Shown here: positions 23,301-35,846 of the stretch, in pieces
Numbering within the stretch: the stretch's first letter is position 1
Layout of the letters: the number at the start of each line of letters is the position of its first letter
NCBI GenBank assembly: GCA_003117195.1
Contig: BDSI01000118.1
Coordinates: forward strand, 1 to 64,000
Length of the DNA stretch: 64,000 nt
Source of the DNA: Eudorina sp. 2006-703-Eu-15
Taxonomy: Eukaryota; Chlorophyta; Chlorophyceae; Chlamydomonadales; Volvocaceae
Direction: 5' to 3'
Translations under genes and position numbers: made by a program
Notes under the pieces: generated by a model
Database searches by the model: none
What the model was told of the DNA's origin: nothing
Seen by the model: only the letters and a program-made list of their open reading frames with translations

Positions 23301-25364
23301 GGGCGGGAGCGGGGTGGGGGGTGGGAAGGATGGATGCACTTCGGAATCCAAACGTAAGCGAGACCCAGGAACCTCCCGCGTGGACGTCTGAGTGCGCGAA
23401 GGAGCTCATCGCCCCCTCATCGATACTGCGGCAGCCAACGCCACCTGCTGCAACAGCCTCACGGACCCAACCACCCCGCACGAGCCCTTCTTTGGTGATA
23501 TAATTGACATACCAGGAAATTTCATCTGCGTGAGCTTCTATTACTACTTTATATTGAGCTTGGGAGCTCATAATACCAACTGCCGAACCATACCCCCTGC
23601 TCCCTCCCCCTCCCCTCCCCTCCCCTCAATCACCCCGCGTTACATGCTTTGTTCGATGGACGTCAGCTCGTCATGACACCCCTCCCCTCCTCGGCCTCAC
23701 CGGCAGGTGGTGCGCCTGGGCGGACCGCAGGGCCGCGGGGAACACCGACCCAACGTCCAGCATACCCGTCCGAAGGAAGAGCGGCTCACGGAGGGGGCCC
23801 TGGCAGCGGTGCGGGTGCGGGCCGGTGGCCGGAGGGCGGTGGGGGGAGGGGCGGAGGGCGGGGGCCGGGTAACGAGGCGGCTGCATGTGCGCGCGGCACG
23901 CGTCCCACGAGTCGGTGTTCGAATCTCACAGATTTCATTATTGTGACTGCTGGCACGGCCATCATCGCCGCCAGGGCCCACCTGCACTGCCGCCAGCTCC
24001 TCTTGCAGCTCCAGGAACAGCCGCAGACTGCGCTTCTGCGCGGGGGCCCCCGGGGATCAAGCAAGTACCCAAATCATCATCCGCTGCCTCCGTGATCAAA
24101 ACCCTAGCCGTACATTCCTGATCATTACGAGCGGCAATGTGTCACTAACCATAACCCTAGAGACAAACCCAAAGCAGCGGCGGCCGCCACGAAGCAAGCC
24201 GCGCAGCACATCCTAATCCCATCAAACCCACCCAGCCACCCACCCACCCACCAGCAGAGGTCCGTACTGCAGTCCCTCGAAGTAGGCCATGCGGATGATC
24301 CGCGAGGCGCCGTGCGACGACCCAAGTGAGTGACCCACGGGTCGGTACCTCTCCACCCCGATCACCTGTAATCCACCGGAGTCGGCGTCGGCCGCCTCAG
24401 CGGCAGCGATGTACGACACACGTGAGCGCCCCTCTCTGCTCCTCCCTACAGCTTATTTTCTTCGTGTTTTACGCCCCCCTCCCGTCCTCGTCCCCCAATG
24501 TGGTAATGACGATGACTGGGGGTTGGGGGTGGGCTGTGACACCGCACATGACACGCTACCACCGCAATCAAACGGGACGGGCAAGGGACCATCGGCGCAC
24601 CAGTGGGCCGATGTCCGCTTTGCCCGTCGGACGCCTTGTCGGGACCGGCGGAGCCAGGTCCCACCTGGGGTTGATGGGTCCTGAGCCACTCCAGGGGTGG
24701 TGTCATCTCTCATCTGTCATGTCGCCCGGTGGGGCCAACTGCTGGGGCTGAGGCCCCCACCGCGCCCACCCACCTTGAGGCCCGCCTTGGCGAGGTGGTA
24801 CAGCACGGAGCTGCCGTACGCGCCCAGCCCCACCACCACCACATCGCAGCTGCAATGGGAGTCACGGCGCCGGGCCGGTCTTTAGATGGTGCAGCCGCCT
24901 TAAAGCCTTCAGGCCCCGGGGCACGACAGAAAATGAGCGCTGTGGAGGACTGAGGTGGGGAGGCGGACGGGAAACGACGCCAGCGATACCGTACGTAATG
25001 CATACGCCACCGTTAGTATCCTTCCGTACCCGTCCGGACCCGTCCGTACTACTTACTGTCGTGAAAGTCGTGACCTGCTTCCACCTCGTTTGCTGGGCTG
25101 GGCGCCCAATCCGCCTTCTCGCCCGCTGTGTGGCCCGGACGGGCCCCCACCGGGAGTGGGTAGCGGCTGCGCAGCGGTGCCGTGAGCTCGTCTGTGGAGG
25201 TACTGGAAGCTGCGCGGGCCTTGACCGGCGGGGTGGGGACCTTGTCGCAGCTTTGGCGGCGGATGCGACACCCCGGGGCAAGCGGATGTGGCTGCATTAC
25301 ATGATGCCCGCTGTAGCGCAAACATTCTGAGGGCCACTCCGCCAATCAGTCGAGACGCTGACAT
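20310..25364 (-). CDS. Sarcosine/pipecolate oxidase-type FAD enzyme (MSOX/PIPOX family)
   Basis: The family oxidises N-methyl amino acids or pipecolate, producing H2O2; it is usually peroxisomal. Exon 24849-24774 encodes the Rossmann motif [20 protein letters not shown]. Exon 24365-24252 follows in phase 0 with [20 protein letters not shown] then [10 protein letters not shown], the family's FAD/substrate signature. Later exons give [11 protein letters not shown] (about 23140), [14 protein letters not shown] (22634-22560), [14 protein letters not shown] (about 22160), [27 protein letters not shown] and YYGFP (about 21570-21480). Exon 21134-20905 has [19 protein letters not shown], whose Cys matches the covalent-flavin cysteine. 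Exon 20585-20310 has [20 protein letters not shown]. The first exon is uncertain: the ATG at 25364 opens a basic, Ser/Ala-rich presequence-like peptide that can splice in phase 2 to 24849. No C-terminal SKL-type signal is seen (it ends ALSRF), so location is open. A GGGTGC array interrupts the gene near 23.0 kb. Confidence 0.85.
22703..22731 (-). repeat. Intronic 3'-splice-site repeat (copy 4)
   Basis: GAGTAGGAAATTGGAAGACA on the plus strand, sense to the sarcosine-oxidase-type gene, about 70 nt upstream of the acceptor of the exon starting at 22634. Confidence 0.6.
22956..23106. repeat. CACCCG hexanucleotide array (about 25 copies)
   Basis: Nearly pure tandem CACCCG (GGGTGC on the oxidase sense strand), directly after the codons for LNRRFPG. 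If intronic, every unit offers a GGTGCG donor-like site; if translated it would insert about 25 Gly-Ala dipeptides. The intron reading is more likely. Confidence 0.9.
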
Positions 25365-26404
25365 GGACTCCGGTGCGATGTAACGTTGTAGCAGCAAAAG
25401 CAGGTCTGGCCGGTGGGAACGAATGGTGAAGAATGGAGGCCTTCCGCTTCCGTTACCGACCGACGACGCGTTTTATGGCTGGGTGAGACATGGATGCAGC
25501 GAAAAGGGGGATAGTAACGGAAACTCCTTGCTCTGGATACCGAAGCCGCTGTGCTTCATGTTTGCATACATCGGCAAGCAAACTGCGACAGGGTGTTGCA
25601 GTCCCCAAACAGTACGGACCCCACGCTCTTACATGATAGCTCCTGTAATTATCAGCAAGTTAGCATGACGTGCTGTGTGTTGGAGCCTACAGGTACGCAT
25701 TGCATTGCGTCCATCACAGGTCCGTACGCTTTACATGTCATGTCATGACAGCAACTGCAGTCAAAGCCGCTGTCCATAAATTCCAATCAAACCTAAACTT
25801 TGTGCACACATTGAAGTCCATTGCGCCTCCCATGGGCCCAAGTCACACGAGGTGTCGCCACTGGATAACCCTGTTGCCTTCTGAGCTGTTAACTGTGGCA
25901 CTTTGTTTTATGATAAAGAGAATTTTATGACGTAGAATAACTGTGCAATGCTCAACAGTGTCACCGGTTAGCATGCAAGCTCGCATGCTGTCAGCTGGAA
26001 GTTGAAGGCTTGCAACCCGAGCCAATTTCCTTGCTTGTGTTGAAGTTACACGTAATCGATTTCGGCTCCCTGGGCGCATAAACAGATAACCTCGCAAAGT
26101 CGGGTAGTTAAGAGTTGGGCCAGCGCGGAGTGCTGCCGTTCGTCACGCAGCCTGAAAGGACGGATGGAGGTACAGCCTCAAGATGCAGATGATTACAGGT
26201 AGGCTACGCCGTTCATGATGGTCGTGGTTTTGCCGTCCCTCAATTTCTCGGTTCTGACCCAGACTCGATGCACTGGCAGCTTCCCCCAACCCTCGCACCC
26301 CCTGCCTAGCATCCGCCAAATGAGCTGTGCAACCCTGCCAGAGCAAACTCGTATAACCCTTCCATGTTATCACGGCCAGTCTGTCGCGCAGGGCGCTCGA
26401 GCAA
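25365..26404. promoter_or_regulatory. Divergent intergenic region (oxidase / F-box-LRR-like gene)
   Basis: About 1 kb of lower-GC sequence between the putative start of the oxidase and the ATG at 26405. Short ORFs only, no recognisable gene, no long repeat. Presumed to contain both promoters and 5' UTRs. Confidence 0.45.
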
Positions 26405-29400
26405 ATGGGGAACCTGAGCAGCTTTTCGACCTCGCTCTCCTCTGACAGCAGTGGCGACCTCAGCGACCTGCTCAATGCCTGGGAGGCGGAGGTGGATGCG
26501 GCGGAGGCCAGGGCCGCAACAAGTTTCAGCACTCCAATGCACCGAGACCGCCAGCGAACTGGCAGCGCAGGCACTTCCATCGGCGGCAGCCATGTCAGCA
26601 CCCACAGTGACAACAGTGGCGGGGCTGGGAGCAGCAGCGGGGCTGGCAGCGGCAGCGGGGCTGGTGGGAGCAGCGGGGCTGGGAGCGGCAACAGCAGCAG
26701 CAGCAGTGGTTTCTCTGGCGCAGGGGCCAGCTCCGGAACCGTCGGGGCCAGCTCAGTCAGCACCAGCAGCACTGCAGCACTGAGCAGGTTCCATCAACGT
26801 ATTCTGGGACGAGCGGATGGGCCGGTCGAGCTTGCTGCCTCTCCTGAACGACCCATATCGGCCTCAGTGGCCCCCGCAGTGGCCCCCGCAGTGGCCCCCC
26901 CATTGGCCCCCTCACCGACTGCGGGTCGGCTGCCCCAGCGGCGCCCTGCCACTGCCGGCGCCCCTTCCAGCCCAGAGCCTCCCGGCGCGGCTGTCGCGCC
27001 CGGCCCCGAGCCTGGCCACGCACTGCCATCGCAGCCGAGTACCACATCGGTCACCTCCCGGCTGTCGGGCGGCTTGAAGGGCTCCGTGAGGGGCGGTGGA
27101 CAGCGGCGCCGCGCCGCGTTCGTCGCGGGCAGCGTCAGTGTGGCGTCCCGCAAGGGGCCCCCTAGGAGGTGTGACCCGGGCTGTCCCGATTGTCATGGGG
27201 TGGGCCACTTGAGTCATGGGGTGGGGCGGTGGGCCACTTGAGTCATGGGGTGGGCCCCTCACCAAGGTGCCGGGGCGCATCGCGTTGCGGGAACTGGGTC
27301 ACTCCGCGGTGCCTGCATTTTTGACGTGGGCGCGTTGTCTGTCTGATGGGGTGTGGGGAGCTGCCTCGCCCGCAAGGGCCCTCACGGCCCAGCGCGCCTC
27401 TGCCGGACGTGGCCCTGCCGGTGGCCGGGTGCAGGCACCCATACTGTGCGCTCTCACACGCACATTCTGTCGGGCTGGTCACAGCTTGTTTCTCGTTGTT
27501 CATCACAAGTAGGAGTACACGACACGCATCACATGGACATCGCCCGTCATGCCACGCGGCCGTTACGCGTGTGTGTGTTTTTTCAGATCAGAGACCCGCC
27601 CGACCCAAGCACCAAGATACTTGCCATATTAACCTGCACATGTGGGTATGTGTACATGTGGTTATGTGTTTAGCGAGAAACCCGCCCGACCCATGTGGGT
27701 GTGTAGGTATGTGGACACACACGCGGCGCCCAACCTCCCTCCCCCCCCCGCAGTTTGAAAATGTCAACCAATTTCCTATATCCCCTCCCCGCAGCTCGGC
27801 CCCTCCCCGCGACATCCTGCTCCCCCGCCTGCCGGCCCCGGCTCTGGACGTCGTCATCCCCGCCCTGCCGCCCGGCACCCGGGCCGCCCTGCGCTGCACC
27901 AGCAAGGCCCTGCGGTCCCTGGTGGATCAGCACACCCTCGCACTCACGTTCCGACCCGACCGCAGCGCAGCGGACGACCTCCACGACCGCGGAATCAAGG
28001 TGAGAGCGCCACTGCTGACTGCGGCTGCGGCGGGGGCTGCTGCCGGGGCGAGACATGCCGCCACGTGGCGGCTCGGATTGCGGCCGAGCTAGCAGATGTG
28101 GTGGGGCGGGGCCTCTCACGTTGCTCACATGCTTAGGGTTTAGGGGTGGTGGGTCGAAGCCAGCGGCAGTGCGTACCGGTGCGGGGGCCCTGAGGCAGGA
28201 AAGTGCAGGACAGGGCAGAGGGGGGCAGGCTACGGTGAACGACGAGCATGGGGAGGCGACCCAGATGGACACGCTCACCCCAAGCACGCCCGGGGTGAGC
28301 GTAGGATTAGATATTGATATGGGTCGGCAACATGGATTGCCTGGGCGAATGCGAGAATGAAAAACTTACCAGTTTGTTTAAGTTTTTGCGGAACTTTTCT
28401 TTGGGTCGGCCGATTTGGGTCGGCATCACGGCGGACCCAGATCGAAGTCTGACCCTATGTCCCCCCAAAGAACCAATCGTGGCCGCCCAGACTCGCCCCG
28501 TCGTCATTCGCTGCTCCCTTTGGCGGCCCCTCGCGAGCGCCCCCCCCCCCGCAGGTGTCGACGATCTTTCCCGCCCTCCGCCGGGTGACTCTGGTCCTCG
28601 CGGGCAGCTGCAGCGGCGCCACCAGGCCGCCGGCGCACGCCACTGCCGACGCTGCCGCCTCTTCGGGCGGCCGGGGCGGCGGTCCCTCGCCGCCGCGCGG
28701 CGGCGCGGCATCCGGTGCGGGCGGCAGCGGCGCCGGCGGCGGCATGCGCCGCTCGTCATCGGACGCAGCGCAGGCGGCGGGCGCGAATGCCGCCGCGGCG
28801 GGTGCCCCCCTGCTGCCCCTGAACGCCTGGCTGGTGGTGTGCGGCGTGTCGCGCTGCGTCACCTCCATGGTGCTACACGTGGGGGAGGTCGGGATGTTCG
28901 AGGACCTGGCGCTCGGCCTCACCCACCCGCACCTGCAGGTGGGTTGGGTCCCGGGCCAGGCGGCTGTGGGTGTGTTTTTTAGGCAGGCAGAACAAGAGTG
29001 CGTGACATGCGAGGGGCCGAGTGGCGCCCAATAGGCGGCTGCAAATATAATTGTACCAAAACAACAGCTGTGGGTGTGTGTTATTTGGCGGGCAGGGCAG
29101 AAATGCGAGCTGTGTAGGAGGTGGGTGGGTATAGGACAGTGGTAGAGATATTCGAACGCGCTGTTGCCAGAGCAAAGGTCCGGTGGGGGGTGGGGGGCTA
29201 TAACCCTCCACCTCCACCTCCGGGTGCATTCCTGGTTGATTCTTTCAAGTTAATCCCCACCTCCACACCTCGACACCGCGTCCACACCCCCACCTCGACA
29301 CCGCATCCACACCACCTCCACATCGCAGCGACTGGAGCTCTACGTCGGGCGGTCGGGCAGCCCGCACGTCTCTCCGCCGCAGCTCCAGTTCATGGTGGGG

Positions 29401-32400
29401 ATGCTGACCGAGCTGCGCCACCTGGTGATAGCCTGGGCGGGCGGCCCCGACGGCGACGTGGAGGGGGCGGTGCCGCAAGTTTCCGCATCGGCCGCCCTGG
29501 CGCACGGCTCTCGGCGGCTGTTTCTGGACGGGCGGCCGCGGCTGGGTCCGCTGCTGCTGGCGGCGATGGCGGACCTCAAGAAGCTGCAGAGCCTGGAGCT
29601 GCGGGTGCGGCGGCGGGGCGGGCAGGCGGGGTTGCGGGCGCGGCGGCGGTTAGGTACGGTGCGGCTCGGTTTGGTGCGGTTCAGTTCGGTTCGGTGCGGT
29701 TCGAGAGCCTGAAGGAGCTGCGGGTGCGTATTCTCGCAAGCCCTGCCTGCACCTGCGCCTACACCCCGACCTACCGACAGGCGGGCGGCGTTTGGTCACT
29801 GGCTGCCCCATGCAAATTCCCGGGGGCTCTGGCCGCCCCCTTCCTCCCGGGCACTCCACTTCCACTCCCCGCCCTCTACCCTCCCTCCCTCCCTCCCTCC
29901 CTCCCTCCCCCACTTCGGCCCCGCAGGGTTTCTTGATCGACACGGACGGCCACGCGATCCTGGTCCGGCACTGGCCGGTGCTGGCGGGGCGGCTGCGGCG
30001 ACTGGTGCTCAGCAAGCTGCACCTCATGGTACCCACCAGCACGCCGCCGGTGCGCCTCGGGGCTCTGGGGTGGTGCGGTGCGACTGCTGCCGCGTGCGGA
30101 ATGGATCTGGAGGGGGTTTCTTGAAGGAGACCAGTGGGGGACAAACAATGTCGTGACAGGTCGCGGCAGCACTGGTAGTAAAAGGGGGGGGCCGAGCGGG
30201 AAGCCTTCCCATTTGCTGTGTCCTTCCGATGTTGCCTCACCCTCCCCTCCCCGGCCCTCACCCTCCCCTCCGCCCCCCTCCCCTGCCCTCCCCGGCCCCC
30301 CCAGGAGGAGCAGGTGGGCGAGCTGGTGGGCGAGTGCTGTCAGCTGACGGAGCTGCACGCGGACCTGCGGCTGCCGGCCTCGGCGGGGATGCCGGGGGGC
30401 CTGGCGGCCGCCGCGGGGGCGGGCGGGGCCGCCGCCGCCGCGCTGCTGATCAGCCTCATGTACGCCTCCAGGGACGTGAGGGCGGTGCGGCCCGAGGTGG
30501 GCGGCGTGGGGTGGTCGGGTGGGGGTTTAATTGAAACAAGAAATAAACCCGAAGAACGAACCCGGGCACACCGGGTGGGGGTGGGGGTGGGGGGAGTCCA
30601 GGTCGGGCAGGGCGGTGAGGGGGGGGGGGCCAAGCCCGGGTTGAGGGAATTACTGCTCAGTACTTAATGGGGGAGCAGTCTTTCCAGCCCACGCATCGAG
30701 TCGGCGGGTAAGGTGCATGGCGCACGCGCGCAAAGTGCCGCCAGCGCACCTTGCAGCGGTGTCCTGCCCCCCGTGGCAGTACCGTATTGAGGGAGGGGGG
30801 GCCTCGGTTTCCTTTTCAAAGTCGGTCGGGTCCGGGACGGCTGAAGGCGTCAGCTGTGCAGCCGCCAGCCCCCGAACCGTGCCTTCGTTGGACCCATGTC
30901 CCCAGTCCAGGCGCTTGACCATGTCCGCATTCCGCCGCTCATGCAGCGTTGCAGCCTGATGTCACCCGGCACTGTATTCAACTCCCCTTCCCGTCCTCCC
31001 TGCCTCCGTTCCGCCCCCTTCAATCCGGCCGCCAGCACCTCCCGGTGTCACTGACCCGGCTGTCCCTGCCGGGCGTCTGTCTGACCAGTCCGGAGGAGGT
31101 GCAGGCGCTGGGCCGGCTGCGCAACCTCACCAGCCTCCAGGTGGGTCCACCTCACCGTCACCCGGGGTGGGGGGGTTGGGGGCCTCTTGAGCAGATGCGC
31201 CGAGCGAGGGGGGGTTACAGGGAATTGGTAGACATATTCAACTGAGCTGCTGCCAGAGCGAAGGTTGGAGCAGTGCTTGCGAGCAGAGGTCGAAACCTGG
31301 TACGTCCGTACATCCGTACATCCGTACAAAGCACCCAGCAGTCCGTCCTCTCTGCCACTTCAGAGACCATATTACCGCTCCTCCCGTTCGCACCTGGATG
31401 TGTGCTGTGCCGTACGGGCGCCTGACCCTCCGCCCCACAGCCCCACAGCCCCACCGCTCCACCGCCCCACCGCCCCACCCCATCAGGTGACAGCGCTGGG
31501 GCCCGGCGCCGGGAAGCACCTCCGGGCTCTCCAGGTGCGCGACAGGACCGGACCTCCCGTGGGGGGGAGGGAGGGGCCACGAATAGCCGACCCCAGGATG
31601 ACCCGCCATCACGGGCACCATGGGCCTGGCGGGGCACCTGCACCTTCCATAACAGCTGAGGGCGCACGACTGCTTCCGGTCCTTGCTTTACGTCACGTCG
31701 GAGTACAGTCGAGCCCACGAGGTCGTCTGGTCATTCGTGCGCCTCCTCCCACCTCCTCCTACCTCCTCCCACCTCCTCCTACCTCCTCCCACCTCCTCCC
31801 ACCTCCTCCTACCTCCTCCTACCTCCTCCTACCTCCTCCTACCTCCTCCTACCTCCCCACCCCACCCTGGCTCTCAGGAGCTGCGACTGGTGGAGTGCCA
31901 CTGGAGGCAGCTGCTGGACATGCTGCCCTGGCTGCCCCCGACTGCTCGCCCGGCGGCCGCCACTGCCGCCACGGCTGCCACAGCCGCCACGGCCGCCAGC
32001 TCCGCTCGGCAGGCGCCCGCCGAGCGCGGGTCGGGGCACAGGGCTGGCAACGGGCCCGCCTCGGGTCACGCCCCTGGCCCCGCCGGTGGCCCCCTGGTGG
32101 CCTGGGGGGAGGGGCCGCCGCAGTCCGCAGCGGGTGCAGCCACATCCGCAGCGGGGCGCGGTGTGACAACGACGGGGGCGGCGGCAGGTCCCGGAGGAGG
32201 CCCCGGAGGAGGCCCCGGAGGAGGCCCCGGAGGAGGCCCCGGAGGAGGCCCCGGAGGAGGAGCGGGGGACCGGGGGGGCCACGCGGGTCAGTCCAGTGGG
32301 GATGCTGCCGCGAGTGACAGCGGCGGCATAGGCCCGCGAGGCAGTGGCGGTGGTGCCGTTGGAGCCGCCGAGGGGCCGTGTGGGCAGCTGCGCATCTTGG

Positions 32401-33686
32401 AGGTATGGCTGCCGCTGCTGCTGCGGTTACGTGCGGAGGGGGGGTGACAGTCGCCCCGTGTGAGGCGCTTGACTGCCCTCCTGTGTACGTCGTACCTGTG
32501 GGTACGTTGGGTTTCTTGCTCTCTCTCTCTCTCCCTCTCTCTCTCTTCTTTCTCACTGTCTCTCGGGAGGGGGTCATGGGGAAGCAGGAGGGAGTCCCTG
32601 CATCGGTGTGATATGACGTGTCCGTGCCCACGATGTGCTGCCTCATACGGCCTGGGAGGTCGATCTTGCGGCGGTCCCCGGCCTTGGACGTCCATGTCCC
32701 ATGTCCTTGTGGGGCGCAGGTGATGGTGTGCGAGCGGCTGGACGACTGGCAGGCTCCGGATCGGGGACTGCTGGCCCGGGTGGGGAAGGGCCTGCTGCCG
32801 CTGGTGGATGGCGGCTGCCGGCTGCAACTCAAGGCACGTCGGGATGCGGGCTACAAGACCGCACCGGGCGGGAGAGGAGCACGGCAGCAAGTGCCGCACG
32901 TGGGCTTTTTCGCAGTTGCTCGGTCGAGAAGCGGGGCTCTGCATGCGGGGCGAGTGGGGCGAGTGGGGCGAGGGGTCACGACGCGGGCCTTACGTGCTGA
33001 CATTTTCGTACGGCACTCACCCGACGTAAACCGCGCAGGTCGCCCCGGACGCGCAGCCGCACATTTGGAATGAGAGCGACGAGGACGGCAAACCCTGGGA
33101 GCCCACGGTGGGTGGCCGCGAACGCCCACAGCAGCAGCCGCAGCAGCGTTGTCTAGATGCAATTCCGTACTGCTGGCAGGTGAAGTTGCCACGGCAAAGC
33201 GCTTTCCAGCGGCTTTTTGCGGACCTATGCCCACTCCCCAGTCCCCACGCAGGCTCCTTAATCCCTGACCGCACTGCCACGCTGTCCCCTCCGCGGCCCA
33301 GGCGGTTTGGCGGCACATCAAGGCGGTGCAGAACCTCCGGCGGCTGCAGGTGAGCGAACGGGGCCACACCGTGCGGTTACTGGGAGGGTCCGCACTCTCC
33401 GGAGGGTGTTGCCAGCTGGCAGGTGCCGCACCTGCGCCATGTGGGGTGGAAGGTGACGCGCTTGGGGGGCCGTGCGCGCTTGGGGGGCCTCGGTCCTTCC
33501 GAGACGTTTCTCGCAGATTGGGATGGCTTTGCGCCGTTGCTGATGTCCTGTCCGCCTCCCTGGGTCTCTGCTGGTGGCCTGGCGGATGCGGACCCGCAGG
33601 CTGAGACCAAGGCTGTTGCGGAGCGGCTGGCGCGCGGCCGGCAGCTTCAGGTGGGGGCGGTGGTGGTGGTACGGTACGCTTTGTGA
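26405..33686 (+). CDS. F-box-like / leucine-rich-repeat-like protein with Ser-rich N-terminus
   Basis: Exon 1 (26405-27168) starts MGNLSSFSTSLSSDSSGDL, a possible N-myristoylation context, then a Ser/Gly/Ala-rich region. Its phase-2 donor fits the acceptor at 27794. Exon 2 (27795-27999) has an F-box-like helix set: LLPRLPAPALDVVIPALPPG then RAALRCTSKALRSLV. Exons 28555-28938, 29329-29604, 29927-30028, 30305-30475, 31036-31140, 31487-31534, 31878-32402, 32720-32833, 33039-33107, 33302-33349 and 33504-33686 are all phase 0. They encode LRR-like units such as LPVSLTRLSLPGVCL, LGRLRNLTSLQ and ITELHAD-type strands. F-box/LRR proteins recruit substrates to SCF ubiquitin ligases; this role is inferred from architecture only. 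The long exon 31878-32402 inserts low-complexity Ala/Gly sequence. Weak points: the link between exon 1 and the F-box exon, and the end, since a further exon 33795-33851 could be spliced on instead. Confidence 0.55.
27749..27782 (+). repeat. Intronic 3'-splice-site repeat (copy 5)
   Basis: GCAGTTTGAAAATGTCAACC then AATTTCCTATAT. It ends 12 nt before the acceptor AG at 27793-27794 of the F-box-like exon, in sense orientation. Confidence 0.75.
29129..29174 (-). repeat. Intronic repeat (copy 6, antisense to host gene)
   Basis: TATAGGACAGTGGTAGAGAT then ATTCGAACGCGCTGTTGCC. It lies mid-intron (28939-29328) of the plus-strand F-box/LRR-like gene, in antisense orientation. Confidence 0.7.
31215..31263 (-). 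repeat. Intronic repeat (copy 7, antisense to host gene)
   Basis: TACAGGGAATTGGTAGACAT then ATTCAACTGAGCTGCTGCC AGAGCGAAGG. It is in the intron 31141-31486 of the F-box/LRR-like gene, antisense to it. Confidence 0.8.
31741..31860 (+). repeat. ACCTCCTCC pyrimidine-rich tandem array
   Basis: ACCTCCTCC/ACCTCCTCT-type repeats filling the 3' end of the intron before the exon starting at 31878. It is effectively an expanded polypyrimidine tract. Confidence 0.8.
32190..32262 (+). repeat. 12-bp coding minisatellite (PGGG)
   Basis: About six copies of CCCGGAGGAGGC, encoding Pro-Gly-Gly-Gly repeats inside the long exon 31878-32402. Confidence 0.85.
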
Positions 33687-35846
33687 GGGCTGCGGCGTCT
33701 CGGGGGACTCCACACGGCGCTTCGCTATGGGGCGCAAACTCATGCTGTAACACGGGTCGGCCCTAGGCTTCTCGACGACATGCTGTGCACGCAGGTTCTA
33801 TTATTACTTATGCTACAACCCGGCGTTCCACATAGTATGGCGATCCCATGACGGGGTGTGCCTGCATCAGCGACATCGCATCGCGCGGCCACTTAATGTC
33901 GGCACCGTTAGTGGGCACTGCGGCTGCTGTTTTCTTCTAGGGTTTTAATCCGTATCCGTGTTAATGATGTTACAAACTTACTATGGACCAAGGCTTGCGA
34001 CATGGAGGCTATACGTCACGAATCACTGCAGGTTGTGGGGCACACCGTCTGTGTGAATCACTCCTGCTTGACTTGTCGTAACCGTTGCAGGCGGCCAGGC
34101 GCAGGGAACGGGACCGGCCGTTCGTGGACCGCTGATGGCCGCTGAAGTGCGGCGGGAGCGAAGCGCTGGAAGCGCTTCAGCGTTTGGGCGTGTTTGCCCG
34201 CCACCGTGCATCCTGCGCTGGGCGCTGGCAGCAGAGGTCCCCACGCCGTCCTCTATCGACGGAGGGACTGGCGCTAGGAAGTGCCGGGGTTTTGCATCTG
34301 TATCCTGGATATTCCAGTGCACAGGATTTCGCATTCAAGGTGGATACGGCAGGATGCGACATGCGCATCGAATATGTGTCTTCTGAATGCGTCTATCTGT
34401 GCATATATACCCTCCCTGCGATGCACTGGTAGGGGGGATGCATCAAGTCCATACCACGTAGTTTGTTTCATGTTTGTCGCAGAAGCGTAGGCTGAGGACT
34501 AGCGAGACGCTAAGAGCTGTGAGCCGTGATTGATCGGCGGCCAATGACGTCGACCTGAAGATATTTTTGGCGATGCAAGATGTGAAAACGTAGGAAACTC
34601 CTCAGATCAGGTGTACTCCAGGAAAGGTGCAGGTTTAAGCGTTTATGCACGCGCAAAGCATGTGCGGCGCGGTACATGCAATAAATGTGTTGCTCCGCCC
34701 TGCTTTGCTGAGAGCGGCAAGGTGCGGAGCGGCGGGAACGCGACGTCCGGGGTTCCGGCACGTAAGCATAGTCATGGTAGGCATGGAATTCTCGGAAGCC
34801 GTACGTGCTGAACGCTTACAGCGGCCGGCTGTGTGTCCCTCTCTTACACGACGACAGTGTCACCCGCGGTCAGCTATGTCATTCGCAGAGGCTCTAGTCG
34901 GCGCTGCGATGTTCGTGCGCCCTAGCAATCCTTCGTGAGTGCTTCCGGAACGCCAGGCGCTTTCCGTGGACGGCGCCTGTGCATGTTGGCTAGCGTCCCT
35001 GGTGTGGTTCCTGGTGTCAGGTACGGTGCGGTATTTACAAGGGAGCCCGTGCAGGGCAACAGGCTTCAATGGTTACACGGTGGTGCCCATTCGCACGCCA
35101 TGTATCGAGCCCCTTGGAGATGGCTTGGCCAAGAGCTGGCACAGCGTCATGTTCCGCGCATGACCTGTTGTGACCTGTCATACCTGCGCACGTAGCTGCG
35201 CACGTTGCTGCGGGCTGCAACGCGCTCGCTCAGAGTCAGCCCCGGTCTGCTGGTTAAAAATCCGCCATCGGCACGAGCCGCCGTTCACTCGACAACGACG
35301 GCTACACAGTCCAGGCATAACTGCAAACACGGTACATGGCATCGGACTCGACGGCCCCAAGGATGTGGGCGGTCCAATATTCCGCAGCAGCACCAGGACT
35401 CAACCCATTCTTGCACCCCGACTCAAAATGGCTGATAGAATTTGTGTGCCATAAATATGTACATGGTCAAGGCCCACTGCACGGATGCGTAGTACACCTG
35501 CACGAACACGACTGGCATTCGTTCATGAAACCCTAGCTTACCCAACCCCGACCGGCACCAGGTTGCTGTATCCGGGGAATGCCCCTACGCCGCCGGGAGC
35601 GACCGCAACCATCAGCCGTTAGCATCCGCATGTTCTAAACTCGTTGAGGTCCCCAACACGGTCGTTACTCTGATGCTTCCCATCGCATTACCCGTAGTGC
35701 TCTGGCACGTGGTCACCTTACGTTCATTGCTTATGCCCGGCCACGTGGTTGAAACAGTCGCAGGTTACTTACTGCAGGTCCTTTAAAAACCCCACTCGCC
35801 CCGCTTTCCCGGTCCTGGCCCCAATCTTCCATTGCAAACGATGTCC
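33687..35846. other. Convergent intergenic region, no gene recognised
   Basis: About 2.1 kb of comparatively AT-rich DNA between the F-box/LRR-like gene and the SMC4 stop. Only short ORFs on either strand, none with a recognisable domain. TTACA at 35035-35039 could be a distal SMC4 poly(A) signal (TGTAA on the sense strand). Confidence 0.45.
33746..33750 (+). terminator. Candidate polyadenylation signal TGTAA (F-box/LRR-like gene)
   Basis: TGTAA 60 nt downstream of the in-frame stop at 33686. This supports that stop over the alternative extra exon at 33795-33851. Confidence 0.45.

Noticed and set aside
22805..23503. Plus-strand frames with long Thr-Arg or Pro-Ala dipeptide repeats
   Set aside because: They are translations of the CACCCG array on the strand opposite the oxidase gene.
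23905..23935. GGTGTTCGAATCTCAC, resembling a tRNA T-arm / B box
   Set aside because: No matching D-arm, anticodon arm or acceptor stem upstream; it lies in an oxidase intron.
26143..26772. Minus-strand Leu/Pro-rich frame opposite the Ser-rich exon
   Set aside because: A shadow of the Gly/Ser repeat codons of the plus-strand exon, which has an ATG in good context and phase-compatible splicing.
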